In this document: piece by piece, positions 1 to 11,848 of the stretch | Layout of the letters: each line of letters begins with the position of its first letter | Position numbering within the stretch: position 1 is the first letter of the stretch | Source: Undaria pinnatifida | Taxonomy: Eukaryota; Sar; Phaeophyceae; Laminariales; Alariaceae | Reading direction: 5' to 3' | Assembly: GCA_012845835.1 (NCBI GenBank) | Contig: JABAKD010000004.1 | Coordinates: 5,054,265-5,118,264 of the forward strand | DNA length: 64,000 nt | Notes under the pieces: model-generated | What the model saw: only the letters and a program-made list of their open reading frames with translations | What the model was told of the DNA's origin: nothing | The model's database searches: none | Position numbers and translations under genes: made by a program

Positions 1-488
1 TCCAGGGCCATTAAGCTGACTTACCATGTCCGCTTCGTGTTCTCTTCGTAGCCACTGAGAGACGTGAACTGTGAGCCACCTTCTGACATATACAAAGCAT
101 GCTATAGTCTAATAGTATCATACTGATCCGAGCCTCCCAGATCGACTGTCTATGTGTTGTCTGATCGTGGAGCAACGTGCTGACGTTGTTCCAGGCGCGA
201 AACGCGGTGGCATGACTGCCTTCGTCATTCAACTCCCCGAATGCTATCGCTGCTGCTTGTTGCTGGCTGTGTAGATCGCTCACTTCTTGTAGATACAGTA
301 CGCGGCTAGAGTGCTTACGATTTTGACAGCTAAGTATTTCAGACTCGAGTTTTATTATTAATAGACGAAAAAAAAAACATGTCAGTTTTGTCTGATCGCT
401 CATTGGACAAGATTCACACAAAAAGTAGGCGTCAACCGGGCACGATAGGGGATCGGAATGCATCCTACATGATACCTCCTCGCAGGGT
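1..488. other. Unassigned sequence
   Basis: I see no gene, recognisable repeat or RNA here. The open frames are short and have no recognisable domain. The satellite block begins just to the right. Confidence 0.4.
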
Positions 489-1560
489 GTGGAAATCCCA
501 ACCCCACCGGCCGATTTTCTGATTGGTCATGGTTTGCATGTTGAGCTAGCTCCACCTCGGGAGGATATAGGGTCCCATCGCCGGTCCAGAGGTCGTTCCA
601 CATCTCTAAAACTTCCATCAACCGGGGAAGCAAACCGAGGTTTCTCGGGTCGACTCCACCCTGCACGGTGAGAAAACCCCAATCCCGTTGGCTAATCGCT
701 GATTGGTTCGAGCTCCACAGCACTGTCCTAGGCGGATAGAGGCCGATCAATGGGGGGAATTTTCGTCGCACACGGGGAAGATAGGGTCCTATCCTCGATT
801 CATGAATTCCCAGAATCTCTACAGCTCCAAAAACGCGGGAACAATAACGATTACCTCCCGTGTCGACACCATTCCGCACGACGTGGAACCCAAACCATAC
901 TCGATTACTGCTGATTGGCTCGGGCTCAAAGATAAGGGCAACGCCACCATGGGAGGATATAGAGTCCTGTGCCCGTTTCAGAAATCCTGTCAAACCGTGG
1001 GCGATAACCGATTTCTCCCGCGGGTCGACCCAGCCCCGCACGATTGTGCGACAATCATGTATTATTCACATTGGCTTATCGTTGAGTGGCTGTGCAGCTC
1101 GTAAAGCCAGCGACCCCCGGGGAGGAGATAGACCAGCAAGCGGGCGGGGGGCGTTTCGACGCACCCCATGAGAATAGGGCCCCATCGCCGTTCCAAAAAT
1201 CCGTCTATACCCAATCAACGCCAACAAACCGGGGACGAAAACCGACTTTTTCCGGGTCGACACCACGCCGCACGGTGTGAAAGCCTTAGCTAGGTTAGTA
1301 TAAAACGCCAGCACCACAGAACAGGGTCCAACCCCTGTTCAGAAATCCTTCAAGGGTTTTTCAATTGGGAAAAAAACGGGGCAACTCGCGCTACTGCTGA
1401 ATTTTTATTCCTACAGCCCAACCCCGCGGTACGCGGCCATTTCATTTGACCCCCTGCCTCGATACCCCACCGCACAGTGTAACCCAACCTTCGTTCGATC
1501 GGCTCGGCCGGGGTTCGTGGATAGAGGAAACCACCACTCACTGAGAAATTCAGCAAGTTC
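489..1560. repeat. Degenerate ~200-214 bp satellite, block 1
   Basis: Diverged head-to-tail units recur at about 508, 684, 901, 1070 and 1485. Each has an anchor like GCTGATTGGCT, then a GGGGAGGATA-GGGTCC-CATC motif, then AACCGGGGACGAAAAC, a GGGTCGACACC motif and CGCACGGTGTGAAA. The same unit, better preserved, forms the block at 43.2-44.7 kb. Short open frames across it follow the repeat and are not genes. Confidence 0.8.
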
Positions 1561-1699
1561 AATGACCATCATCTCATTCTGGCTTATGATTAGAGAAGTT
1601 GTACATGGACCAATTGCATAATATACAGCAGTCGGTCCAGATCGAGTCGATCAGTGCAACTTGCTTGGGTATCGTATTATCACAGCAGCAGTAATACAC

Positions 1700-2070
1700 T
1701 TCACTTATTTTTTTTTCCTCATCCCATTTGTTGTGATGCTCGCACTACTCTCGCCCTCCCGGTAGTATAACTCAGACCCGGGGTCATATAGCGGACTTCC
1801 CTCCCCCATCCCCACTACGGTACATGCCCTAATTTTCATCGCGAGAAGAATTCGGCATTTTCTTCCCTCGTCAATTCGCGTCGAATTGTACCTACCCACG
1901 CTGCTATTAATAGGCGATTTCAGCAGTTAGTTTATCCTTTTTTTCTCAATCATTTCTGCAAATAAATAAAGCGAACAAAGATCACAAATCGGTGATTATT
2001 TAACTCAAGGACCAACGCTAGTAATAATGGTGTAACCCCACTAGACCACCGGGGCGACCGGCTCTGTATC
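1700..2070 (-). repeat. tRNA-derived SINE-like repeat, copy 1
   Basis: This segment matches 32140-32500 over about 350 bp, including the CGCCCTCC / AACTCAGA-CCGGGGTCA stretch, a GTCGAATTGTACCTA stretch, and an end that on the - strand reads as a tRNA-like head (GGTGGTCTAGTGGGGTTA, box A-like) followed by GGTCCTTGAGTT (box B-like). Orientation is inferred from these boxes. It is diverged and probably dead. A shorter related piece lies at 53720-53800. Confidence 0.6.
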
Positions 2071-2150
2071 ACTCTCTGCCCCGGTGGCGTGTCAGGTTAT
2101 CCTCGAGCCTGGTATAGGTCAATTTCGTGAGTTCGAATCCCCCCGAGTGC
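2070..2150 (+). repeat. tRNA-like fragment with a box B
   Basis: GTGAGTTCGAATCCCCCC at about 2127-2144 is a good tRNA T-arm/box B. A degenerate box A (GTGGCGTGTCAGGTTA) lies 40 bp upstream. The cloverleaf does not close, so I call it tRNA-derived rather than a tRNA gene. Confidence 0.45.
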
Positions 2151-3138
2151 TTACTCGAATAAATTTTCGTGGGACTTTTTCTTGTGCACTAATTGACTTG
2201 CGGAAAGAGCGTGAGTTAGCAACACTCGATGAAAAATCGACGATCAGTGGGTGCTGAACCCTATGCACCAACAATAATGAAGGCAATGACCGGAAGGGGG
2301 GGAAAGGGACGACACCTGTGACCACGGCTTGTATGTCCAGAAGCTGAAAAGTAGAAATGTGCCAAAAGAAAAAAATAAACACTAGAAAAGATTATCAATC
2401 AGCAATCAACAGCAAGGAGCACGTCAAGCAAGTACGAAGCAACACAAACGTATTTGTCAGTTACGTACCAACACGACCGCTTGCACTTGACCGGCAAATG
2501 ACCACACACAGCAACGGAGTCAAGGACCACGACAACAATAAAGCACACCGCTTACTCGTATATTTCTCCAAAAAGTCTTCTCGGGGGAAAAAACAAACAA
2601 ACGCGTACGACGCGATTCGGGACGAATGCATGCCGCTCACTGGTTTCTTCCGTGGATACCGTCGATTTACTACGACCCTCGCGTGGCGCAGCTTGAAAAC
2701 AGGAGGAACGACTATTTTTCCCCTTGTTTTAGTGTCGAAAATGCATGGCACACCCTCGCTCCATGCCATATAATATGTCACACACAAAAAGCATATTGTG
2801 TGTAATAGAGCATCGCTGTGAGTGGTCGGTGTGGTCCTACTCGTGCGTACCTGTATTGCTTGCACGAGAGTACAAACCATGTTGATTTGCCCGAACTACC
2901 ACCCTCGAGGCCCCGGGGACGCAGCCACTCGCAATGCTGCTGTGTGGCTTTTTCTGGCGCAGTAATCGCAATCACTACTACCTCCTCCTCGTTTTTGTCA
3001 TGCGTCCGCTTGCCACGTCTATATCCATGTATGTACGTGTACCTACCGAAATTCAATAGACAAATGCACTTCTATGGTACCTACCGCAGTACCGTGGGGT
3101 TTTTTTTACAGTAAATATTATCTGTTTCAGGATAAAAT
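2151..3138. other. Unassigned sequence
   Basis: Both strands carry overlapping open frames of up to about 140 codons, but none has a recognisable domain, splice context or repeated copy. I see nothing that can be annotated. Confidence 0.4.
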
Positions 3139-3312
3139 ATGACGCCAACTTGAAAATAATGTCTCGCTAAGTTTTTTTTATCATCCTCTCCATACATCAC
3201 GATCCGAAGAATAACTGGAGAGTACCGTTCACAATACATTTTTTTGCGCGCTTCTCGCTTGTCTCGCTCAGCGTCCATCCGCGTTCACGTCGAGGTGCTG
3301 AACGGATTGACC
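3139..3312 (+). repeat. Dispersed repeat family D, fragment
   Basis: GACGCCAACTT at its start and CTTCTCGCTTGTCTCGCTCAG followed by CATCCGCGTTCACGTCGA are shared with copies at 8604-8835, 8949-9215, 34530-34620 and 35222-35525. No coding capacity is seen. Confidence 0.6.
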
Positions 3313-3649
3313 AGCAACAACAACAACAGTCAGTAGCCAGCGCAATTCTTGCAACCACACAATAAAGCGTTCGGAACACCACAGCCTTGATAATCACACC
3401 TGCCTTTAGAAGTGCATCCACGTTTCGTTGGTGGGGATAAATATACATGGAATTGGTATGAGATATTTATTATGCGGTCCTGAAAGATGGATCGTTGAAA
3501 TTGGATTAATGTATACGGAACGGGTCCTTGGAGCGGCGACGAAAAAGATTGAAAAAACATTGTTTCTTGTACTGCGATTTTTAAAGGCGACCACTCCGTT
3601 CGTTGTGTTTATTTTCCATTTTTTTATGGTCTAGTCTGTTTTGTTGTGT
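3313..3649. other. Unassigned sequence
   Basis: This AT-rich spacer lies before the LINE. I see nothing recognisable in it. Confidence 0.35.
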
Positions 3650-3742
3650 TCTCGTACCTGCTCCTGCCCTCGGCTGCTCTCCGGCCGGGGTGGTGCTCGG
3701 GCCTGAGGCTTCCCCAAAACGTGCCAGAGCCCCTAGGGGGTT

Positions 3743-5704
3743 GTGTGGCGTCGACCTTACTCGTGCGCTGAACTAATGCTCGGGTATGGCCGGGCCGGCT
3801 GTGTCATCCAGCGACAAGGCAAAAAAATCCTCGCGGAATTTTTTAACGCAGCAGCCTTGCCTGCGGACGCAGTGTCGCATCACCGCCGCGGAAAGCATGG
3901 GGCGCGTATCGAACAGAGAAGAGAGGATCGAACCCACGTGAGTAAGCACCAAAGTCGGGAAGGAGATGGACGTGGTGTGTCGGGACTGCTGCCCCTTTCA
4001 CGTTGGCACTTAGGCAAGAACCAGGCTGGGCGAAGGGAGACGGAGAGGGGGAAATACTCTGTCTGGGATAAACGGAGGGTGGAATGGAGGAAATCGGAGG
4101 CTCGGAAGAAGAGGAGGAGACGCAGGAGGATTCGAAGGGCTGCTCACAAAATTCGCACAGATGCAAGGGCTAGGTCGAGAGCAGGGGAACTCGTCGTGGG
4201 TACGTACAACGTTGGAACACTTGCTTTCAAGGGCACGAACGGCATAGGCCACGCTGAGGTGATAATGAAGACTTGCGAAGACGCAGGTTGTGATGTTATA
4301 GGATTGCAGGAGGTGAGGCGCAATGGACAAAGTGCTTTCACGGCGGCGGGGTATGTTGTGTTTTGCTCAGGAGCAGACGGAGGAAAGTACGAAAAGAAGA
4401 GGAACCATGGGGTAGGCTTAGCTGTTAGAGAGTTTATCGTGGCAGGGATGGATAAGGGCGAGTCGCGGTTGAGTGCATCAGTGCTAGACTGATGAAGGTT
4501 CGCATCCAACTCAAAGGGAAATCTAACGGTGTGTCTTTCATTTGTAGGCTATGCTCCCACTCTCGACAAGAGCACCAGCGAAAAGGATTACTTTTGGAAT
4601 TCACTTGACGAGGTGGTCAAGGAGGTACCCAGTAGGGACCACCTCCTTGTCCTGATGGACGCAAATGCTTGTACAGGCATGAGAGGGATCGAGTGGACCG
4701 ACAGCAAGGTATTGGGTGCATACGGACGTGACGAGCTGAACGACAACGGAGAGCGACTATTGACTCACGCAACTGATAACAAACTCGCCCTCCTCAACAC
4801 GTACTATGCTACACCTGGTATATCGTATACATTTCAGAGCCCTAACCGAGGAAAGGCCCAGTACAGACTTGACTACATACTGACACGGCAAGTGGATAGA
4901 CGATTGATACGTAATGTCACTGTGCGGACTCCACCCAGGGAGAACGCCGAGTCGGACCACAACCTCGTGATAGCAAGTATTCGCCTCTTAGGCCGCATCG
5001 CACCAAATCGTCCGAAGATAGTTATCAAAAGCCGGCGAGCTATTGATCTACAAAGATTAATGGCGGACCCCCATCTACGGATGAATTTGACAAATGCGAT
5101 AGCAGCCAATCTTGCCTCTCCGACACCCGGTACTAATGCCGGAAGCGTTGATGACATGGCCTCATTACTGACCGAGACGATACTGTCAAACGCCGCCGAC
5201 ATAGCGCCCCCTATTCGACGCAAACAAGTGCCGAGGGGCTGGTGTGCGACCGAGGAGACGAGAGCGGAGTTGAATGCACGATGGCAGGATAGAGAAGACG
5301 CGAGGAAACGGGTCCGTTCTGCTCCAAAAGATCGTGGTCTACGGCAAGCCTTGAAGGCGACCATCAAACAGCTGAAACGCACGCGGGCGGAAGCTGTTCA
5401 GAGATTCTTCGAAGATTACGTTAGCCAACTCGAAGGGCGCATCCGAGAAGGTGATCAATTTGGCTTCTACAAACACCTCAAGGGGATGGATGTGGAAGGG
5501 AAGAGGACGTTTAACTCGCAGTACATCAAGGAAGAGGAAGGTCGATTGCTGCGGGATAATGCCCTCATCCGCGAGCGGTGGGTGAGGTGGTTCACAAACT
5601 GCTCAACACCAAGTCGCCGACCCTTGATCCGAGCATTGTGGACGAGCTTAAGCAGTGGCCCCCGTGCAGACCACTGGACGATGTCCCGTCTAGGTACGAA
5701 GTAG
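3743..5704 (+). pseudogene. LINE N-terminal region and APE endonuclease (broken)
   Basis: This part encodes the endonuclease that nicks target DNA to prime reverse transcription. A very basic stretch (an Arg/Lys run near residue 130) is followed by APE motifs GTYNVGTL, IGLQEVRRNG (catalytic Glu), LMDANAC (Asp/Asn pair) and, near the end, ESDHNLVIASI (the Ser-Asp-His motif). The frame closes at 4492 and reopens by 4529 in the same frame. The intervening bases read well in another frame, so two compensating small indels lie at about 4465 and 4530. The linker then runs on to about 5590, where a further shift moves the reading into the RT frame. The family assignment rests on these motifs; the start codon is uncertain. 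Confidence 0.8.
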
Positions 5705-6936
5705 AGGAGGCGATCCGGGCGCTGGCGAACCGGAAGGCGGTAGGGCCCGATGGTCTCGCGGCCGAGCTCTTGAAGGTTTTGGCCGACGAAGGAGAATTCA
5801 ACACCCTCGGAAACTTCCACGATATCATCGTCGCTGTGTGGAGGGGGGGTGGCGTACCGCAACAATGGAAAGATGCAACGATTAAGGTGCTTCACAAGAA
5901 GAAAGATCGGACTGAGTGTGGCAATTATCGTGGCATCTTCCTCGTGGCTCACGCCGGCAAAGTACTCCTCAAAGTCATCGCGGGTCGACTGAGTGACTTT
6001 TGCGGACGCGAGAACATTCTGCCGGAGGAACAGTGTGGGTTCAGACCCCAACGCTCGACGGTTGACATGATGTTCGTAGTACGACGACTGCAGGAACTGG
6101 CGCGGAAGAAGGACACCCCCTTGTACATGGGCTTTATCGACCTCACCAAAGCATACGACTCCGTCGACCGAAGCCTTTTGTGGGATGTCCTTGCTCGTTT
6201 TGGCGTGCCACCAAGAATGCTCGCCGTCATCCGCCAATTCCACGACGGTATGCAAGCATGCGTGCGGCTGGATGATGGAGAGTGCTTGGATAAGTTCGAC
6301 GTGGGGCAAGGTCTCAGGCAAGGATGCGTGCTCGCGCCACTGCTGTTCAACATGTTTTTCACGGCGGTACTGCGTGTGGCCGAGAAACGCTTCCTCGCTG
6401 ATGCAGCCGTCACGGACAACATGGTGCAGCTCCAGCGAAAGGAGGAAGGCGAGAATAAGGGCACTTCACGCACAGGCAAAGTCGACGGACGGAGGGGGAA
6501 GGAGGGGGAGGGGGTGCAGAGACTGTGGGGTATGCTGTACGCGGACGATGCGGGCATCGTATCGCGATCATCAGAAGTGCCGGAGAGGATGATGACGGCG
6601 ATCGTGACTGCGTGCTCGTCGTTCGGGCTTACAGTATCCGAGGCAAAAACAGAGATAATGTGCCTGGAAACCAAAAGCGGGGGGAAGGTGTCCTTCACGA
6701 TCAATGCAGCCGGCCAGGTTTGCAAACAAACAATCCAGTTTGTATACTTGGGCGGGGCTATCACCGCAGACAGAGACCTTAGCATTGAAATAACGCGGCG
6801 TCTTCAGAGGGCCTGGGCGTGCTTCCAGCGGTACAAGATGAAAATCTATGATCGCCTGGGTGTGCGTTTACGGTTGAAGGTGCGGTTGCTGAAAGCTGAG
6901 GTGGTCGAGACACTGCTGTACGGTTGCATGACGTAG
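5578..6936 (+). pseudogene. LINE reverse transcriptase domain (open, premature stop at end)
   Basis: This is the reverse transcriptase of the LINE and its core is uninterrupted. Motifs in order: [20 protein letters not shown] (finger), [10 protein letters not shown] at about residue 151, [20 protein letters not shown] (motif A, catalytic Asp, about 185), [17 protein letters not shown] (motif B, about 244) and LYADDAG (motif C, YADD, about 320), then [10 protein letters not shown]. Between B and C is a low-complexity Lys/Glu/Gly insert of about 45 residues. Two TAG codons at 6934 and 6946 cut the frame where the family normally continues into a Trp/Arg-rich C-terminus. Confidence 0.88.
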
Positions 6937-6948
6937 AGCCCGAAGTAG

Positions 6949-7430
6949 CCTGACTATGACAGGCTACGATGGGTTCACCGTTCCATGCTCCTCCGATGCC
7001 TTGGATGGCGGAAACGGAAGCGCGACGACCACACCCTATCGTACGCCGACGCGCTTGCCCAGACAGATTCCGAGAGCGTTGAGGCGATAGTGCGCAAACG
7101 GAGGATTTTGTTTGCGGGATTCGTGGCACGTACGGGGAAGGAGCGTCTGCCACAGAGGGTGATGTTTGGGGAGTTTGTTGGGGGTAAGGGCAACTCAGGG
7201 GGGCAAGAGAAAGACTGGATGGATCACCTGAAGGAGGATATGTCGGTCTTTGGAATGAAATTCGAAGGATGGCGAAAGGCTGCTCAGAACGCTGACAGAT
7301 GGTTTCGAAGAGTAGAGGAGGGAGCCGAGTTGTTCATGCGGAATTGACATGAAACGGAGAGACGCAAAGCTGCAGAGCGACGCGCAAAGGCTGCGGCAGC
7401 GCCATCCACCGTTGGCATCTCTAAGCGGCC
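6949..7430 (+). pseudogene. LINE C-terminal region
   Basis: This continues the RT frame after the two TAG codons (PDYDRLRWVH, then MLLRCLGWRKRKRDD and later EKDWMDHLKEDM). A TGA at 7345-7347 replaces what is probably a Trp, because the same frame stays sensible after it (HETERRKAAERRAKAA) until the sequence enters a G-rich tract. It is probably a nucleic-acid-binding tail, inferred from position and charge only. Confidence 0.7.
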
Positions 7431-7535
7431 GGGGGGAGGGGGAAGGGGGGGGGGGCGGGGAGGGGACTGGGGGAAGGGGGGAGGGGGGGAGGGGGAAAGG
7501 GAGGAAGGGGGAAGGGGGGAAAGGGGGAGCGTCAT
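7429..7535 (+). repeat. G-rich simple-sequence tract
   Basis: About 105 bp of GGGGAGGG-type sequence lies at the end of the LINE coding region. It could form G-quadruplexes on the + strand. Confidence 0.85.
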
Positions 7536-7734
7536 GCCCAAGTGACAAAGTCTGGGTTTGGCCATCATCGTATTGAAAGTTGTGGGCCTTCTAATGGCCG
7601 TCACAAGATAGCATAAGACCGCCCTGACTTCTTCGCCATGTTGCGTTCTCTCCCAGGTGCTATTGATGATGGACGTGATACGCTCTGTTAGCCCAATGCC
7701 ATCCTTAGCCAGTTCCTAGGGTCTGCTAGTATGA

Positions 7735-7930
7735 CATTTTTCTTTCTTTTCTTTTTCTCTTTCTTTTTTCTTTTTTTTCTCTTCTTCTTTCCTTGCTTCC
7801 TTGTCTTGTCTTTTCTTGCTTTTCTTGTCTTTTTCTTCTCTTTGCTTGCCTTTTTCGTTTTGTTTCGTTTTTTCTTCTCTTTTCTTTCCTTTCCTTTATC
7901 TTCTTTTCTTTTCTTTGTTTCTTTTTCTCC
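7735..7930. repeat. CT-rich (CTTT)n-like tract
   Basis: Almost pure pyrimidine on the + strand for about 195 bp, with repeated TTTCTTTT and CTTCTTTCC. It lies just past the presumed LINE 3' end. The Phe/Leu- or Lys/Arg-rich open frames over it are artefacts. Confidence 0.9.
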
Positions 7931-8603
7931 AATTGACTTATGCCTGTCGTGCGTATGTATGCGGAGTGATAAATACTACGTGTAATATATACGTGGTAGT
8001 CTTCCTTGGGTGGCAATCGGAATATTTGGTTTCTCCAGGCGTGAGTAGTGAGACGTATGCACCGGCCTGGACCTGGCACATCGTAGGCTGACTCCCGATT
8101 TCACTTTTATATGTTTTTGGTGGAGGCATGAATTGCGTAGCTGTGATATATGCGTGTACCACCATGGGTTGTGTGTGTTTTTTCCTGGGGTATTCCTCAG
8201 CTCCAGAGTGACTGGAGCCTGTCCTGTGACCACGGACTTGATTATGCGAGTTAATGTGAGAATAACAACAACAACAACAACAACCCGGTATGCTGGCATT
8301 TTCACTTGCTGCATACCTCGATCTATTGCGATTGCTTGGTTTACGCTGTCTCACAATCAGTGACCACATGAAAATAAGTTGTATCTCTTTAGGATGAAGA
8401 ATCGGCGCGGACACTGGGTGCAATGGTGTCGTTGGGTAGGGAACGACACCCCTCGAAGACAACGAACGCTCGAACAAAGGCATTTAACCGTGGCATCTGA
8501 TATCGAAAAGCAACGACATATCAGTCGTACGACAACAGGCCAAACGCTTCGGGGTGTGACCATGAAAAAAGTGCCGTGGGGACGAAATAAGAAGCTAGTT
8601 TGG
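7931..8603. other. Unassigned sequence with a short (AAC)n run
   Basis: A run of ACAACAACAACAACAACAAC lies near 8266-8285. No gene is recognised; the overlapping frames on both strands look random. Confidence 0.4.
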
Positions 8604-8835
8604 AACTGATACCAACTTGAAAATATTTTTTTCTCGTATATTGTTTTCGTTCAAGCTCTGCTTATGCCAAGATCCAAGAATAGCTCGGGCGTATACTGCC
8701 CAAAATACAAAAATTTGTCAACTTCTCGCTTGTCTCGCTCAGCCCACGTACCCGATCCCGGAAAGGTGCAGAACGGATACGGCAGGGCGAGGGGCGTTTG
8801 AGCCGCCCCCCGAGGACGTGTTTCATTCGTTCAAG
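8604..8835 (+). repeat. Dispersed repeat family D
   Basis: It shares CGTTCAAGCTCTGC, CAACTTCTCGCTTGTCTCGC and CGGCAGGGCGAGGGGCGTT with the next copy and with 35222-35525. It is non-coding. Confidence 0.7.
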
Positions 8836-8948
8836 CCCTGAAGACGTCGAGCAAAACAAACAAAAGCTCCAGCCCTGCACACGTCAAAAGCCAACAAACC
8901 CTCGAGAGTATGCCACCGCAAAATTCCAAACATTAGTAACTACCGTTT

Positions 8949-9215
8949 GGAAATGACGCCAACTTTGTAAATCATCCGCGGGCTGCAGACATGAAGATAC
9001 AACCGAATTTTCCGGAATTCCTCCTCAACATGCGGTATTTTGAAACTTCTCGTTTGTCTCGCTCGGCATCCGTCCGCGTTCACGTCGATGTGCGGAACGG
9101 ACACGGCAGGGCGAGGGGCGTTAGAGCCACCCCCGAAGTCGGCGCTCGAACGAAGTTATTTGAACGAGAATTCCAGTTCCGCGAATCGCATACTTAGGTC
9201 GAGACGAAAATAAAC
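8949..9215 (+). repeat. Dispersed repeat family D
   Basis: A second copy in tandem orientation. It keeps the 3' part GGCGCTCGAACGAAG, GAGAATTCCAGTT and GGTCGAGACGAAA, also found at 35440-35515. Confidence 0.7.
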
Positions 9216-9261
9216 TCCTGACCGAATCCCTGAAAACAAGAGAATGATTTCATACATATAT

Positions 9262-9429
9262 AGGGGACCTAAACCTCTTGAAAACCCTTCCCCCCCCCCT
9301 TTTTTTTTCCCGCTCCCTCTTGCTTAAACGCCCCACCTAGCATCGAAAGCTGCCAGAGTAGTAAACACTTCCATGCACTTGATATCACCTCATTATCTTC
9401 TAGAGCCATCCATGCCGCCGCTGCAATTC

Positions 9430-9462
<33 letters not shown>

Positions 9463-10215
9463 CCAACGCCTCCTCCTTCCCCACCACCCGCACCATCGCC
9501 TAGAGCTAGCACCACGCGTGTAGCAAACCCTACATCTATGCAACCTAAAGATGTTGTTTAAAAAACCCTTTCGCCCCCCCCCCCCCCCCTCCCCCCCCAC
9601 CCCCACCCCCTCGAACGCTCCGTCCTCTCCTCACTGATTGTACGACTTACAGGATATACATGATAAACTGGTGTATGCTTTCCAAAACCGTCACATTTAT
9701 CCCCTTGAAGGATTTATAGTTTCCACGCACAGATCGAGCTGCCCCGCCCGTCCCGCCCCCCCCCCATGATGAACTGGTGCATTCTTTCCGAAACCGTCAG
9801 ATTTATCCCCTTGAAGGATTTATAGTTTCCACCCACAGATTGAGCTGCCCCCCCCCCCCCCTGCTCCCTCTTGATCAAACTCAGGCCCCCACGTCCTTCA
9901 AAACTCCGCTCTCCCCTCACCGGTTATTTGACTTACAGGATTCACTTGATAAACTGATGCATTTCCTTCCACAGCTATCAGATTTTGTCCCCCTCAAAAA
10001 CGGGTTTCATAGTTTCCGCGCACAGACTGACGAACGTCACCCAATTGACCCTGATAGCTACACTGTAGTTTCAAGGGGGGTCGCCAAACTATACCTTCAA
10101 TGAAGGCACACAACAACCCGTAATACGCGCGATCGGAGTATTACACATAGCTTGCAAAGATGAGTTTCGACGCAATCTTCGATCTCACACCCGGAGTGTA
10201 TTTTTATTTGCTATA
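9262..10215 (+). repeat. Poly-C-containing duplicated segment (family E), copy 1
   Basis: Repeated modules (AAACCTCTTGAAAACCCTTCC, CGCCAACGCCTCCTCCTTCC, a GATTTATAGTTTCCACGCAC module) are separated by uninterrupted C runs, the longest about 31 bp near 9430-9461. The last part, from about 9930 (GATAAACTGATGCATTTCC) to 10205, matches 16880-17145 closely. The proline-rich open frames are tract artefacts. Confidence 0.8.
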
Positions 10216-10310
10216 ACTTACATTGTTTTTTCGTTTCTTTTCAGATCCTCTTGGAGATTCGGGTAAAAAATACCTGGTACACTTTTTCGTTTGTGTACCA
10301 CCAGCTTTTG

Positions 10311-10445
10311 TCCACCTGTAAAACACAGACTTGGTCTACATTGGTTTTCCCCTATTCGCTACTCCTTCAATTTGTCCATCTGCAAAACACGAACTTGGTC
10401 TACATTGGTTTTCCCCTTTTCACTACTACTTCAATCCCTTTTCAT
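10311..10445 (+). repeat. Short tandem duplication (~64 bp, 2 copies)
   Basis: TTGTCCA-CTG-AAAACAC-GACTTGGTCTACATTGGTTTTCCCC occurs twice in a row with few differences. No wider significance is evident. Confidence 0.75.
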
Positions 10446-10714
10446 CCCATATCAGTTAATTTTTCGGTTCATTTTGCCAAAAGGCCCCCTTTCTGTTTTC
10501 CTTTTGAGTACACGCTATTGAGGCGATGCTGTCGGTATGGACACCGCCGTCAAAGGCACAGTAAGTAGAGGACAGACCAGGCACAGCCAAAAGACTCCTA
10601 GCTCTCTATTAATAGTAGTTGCATTCGGAACCCAGTTGCGGTGCTACACCGACACCGGCTGGGTGGTGTCATCTGCTTTGGTGCTGCATTTTTTCTCGCT
10701 TTCTTAGGCTTCGC

Positions 10715-10760
10715 TCTTAAGGCTTAGCTTGGGTGAGCGATTGGTTAATGTGAGGTTATA
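10715..10760 (+). repeat. Family R fragment (box A-like core)
   Basis: TTAAGGCTTAGCTTGGGTGA followed by GCGATTGGTTAA is a diverged copy of the core found complete at 14411, 17296, 23932 and 24222. Confidence 0.5.
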
Positions 10761-10880
10761 GACGGAGACACAGAGTGCCCCCTGCAGGTCTTGAGCAGGT
10801 CCTCGGAGAGTACTTACTTTATTTTCCTTCGTAGAGACGTTGCTTTATTCGATTCCACCAGAGCCCCGGATAGTTTCTGA

Positions 10881-10906
10881 GATCGGAGGCACGCGCCTCC
10901 GATCTA
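10881..10906. other. Perfect hairpin, 11-bp arms
   Basis: AGATCGGAGGC and its exact reverse complement are separated by 4 bp. It sits about 50 bp outside the left 56-bp inverted repeat, so it may belong to the end of that element. No terminator T run follows. Confidence 0.6.
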
Positions 10907-10952
10907 TTTCCTAACTTTCCCGAATATAAAACGCCAACTTTATCATACGATT

Positions 10953-11008
10953 CCCATCCAAATGATCTCAAATTCAGATAATTACAGGCATTTCGAGGCC
11001 GTATCTTA
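10953..11008 (+). repeat. 56-bp inverted repeat, left arm
   Basis: Reads CCCATCCAAATGATCTCAAA onward. It matches the reverse complement of 14215-14270 at all but about 3 of 56 positions. The pair encloses the gypsy pol remnant and the gag-like remnant. Confidence 0.85.
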
Positions 11009-11848
11009 GCACTAGCCCACCCTGATGAGTCGCATATGCAGAAATATGGGAGATTCGGGGAAAATCCGGTTCTATGAACTAGACCATGAGTCGAAGATGC
11101 GGCTCCTCAAAACCCACTACCACACCTCTACCCGTCTGGTTATGGAGCCAGGAGTAGGCGAAGAAAAGCAGTTGAAAGAAACGCAGACCCTACAACAAGG
11201 CAAACGTGACCCATCAAAAAACCTGCCGCGTGCCGCCGGTGTGGCGGGGGGGGGCAGAAAAAGCTCTAGAACCTGCCTCATATCGCCGGTGTGGCGGGAG
11301 ATGGCAGGAAAGATTCCACGGCAAACCAACCACAGAAAAGGTACTATGGCGAGGTGAGCCCTCGTCGATATGGAGGGGAACACAGGCGCGAACACAAGGG
11401 AGAAGTCATGCGAAAAACTTCCCGTGGGCCATCGGCATGGCGGGGGGTTAGACGAGGAAACGACAAATACCCGGGATGGAAGGTGGCAACACCTACAGCC
11501 CCGCTAGGGGGGGAAGCATTTAGTCGAAAAAAATAAAAGTAGAACAAACACAACACGCAAAAGATAAGAGATGACACATAGACTCGTACATAGCCCTGTA
11601 CCACGTGACGAGCGAACAGGGTACTCTAGTCGCCCCCCCGGCTCTGGGCTGAGGAGGGCGTCGGCAGGGCAAAGTTGAACAATGACGAAAAAGCGGAAGC
11701 CCTGCGCCTCAGATAGCGGCGTTTCACCCGAACCCTGACCCGGCACTGAGCAGGGGGTTAGGCAGGAAAGTAAAAAATAATGGAAAGAACCGCCCCAAAA
11801 CCCGACGAAGACCCACAGGACACTACGAACAACCCAAAGACAAAAGAC
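11009..11848. other. Non-coding end region of the gypsy remnant
   Basis: It contains a loosely repeated GCCGGTGTGGCGGG module (11237, 11285) but no recognised protein. By position it may be 3' non-coding sequence of the minus-strand pol remnant. Confidence 0.35.

Larger units (their letters stand above)
3650..7735 (+). mobile_element. Non-LTR retrotransposon (LINE), nearly full length, inactivated
   Basis: The order is a basic N-terminal region, an APE-type endonuclease, a linker, a reverse transcriptase and a C-terminal region, all on the + strand. This is the layout of LINEs whose endonuclease part is often annotated as craniofacial development protein 2-like. The left edge near 3650 is estimated from where GC-rich, element-like sequence begins. 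The right edge is placed before the CT-rich tract at 7735, and I see no clear target-site duplication. At least two frameshift regions and three in-frame stops show that this copy is inactive, although the RT core is open. RNase H was not seen. Confidence 0.85.
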
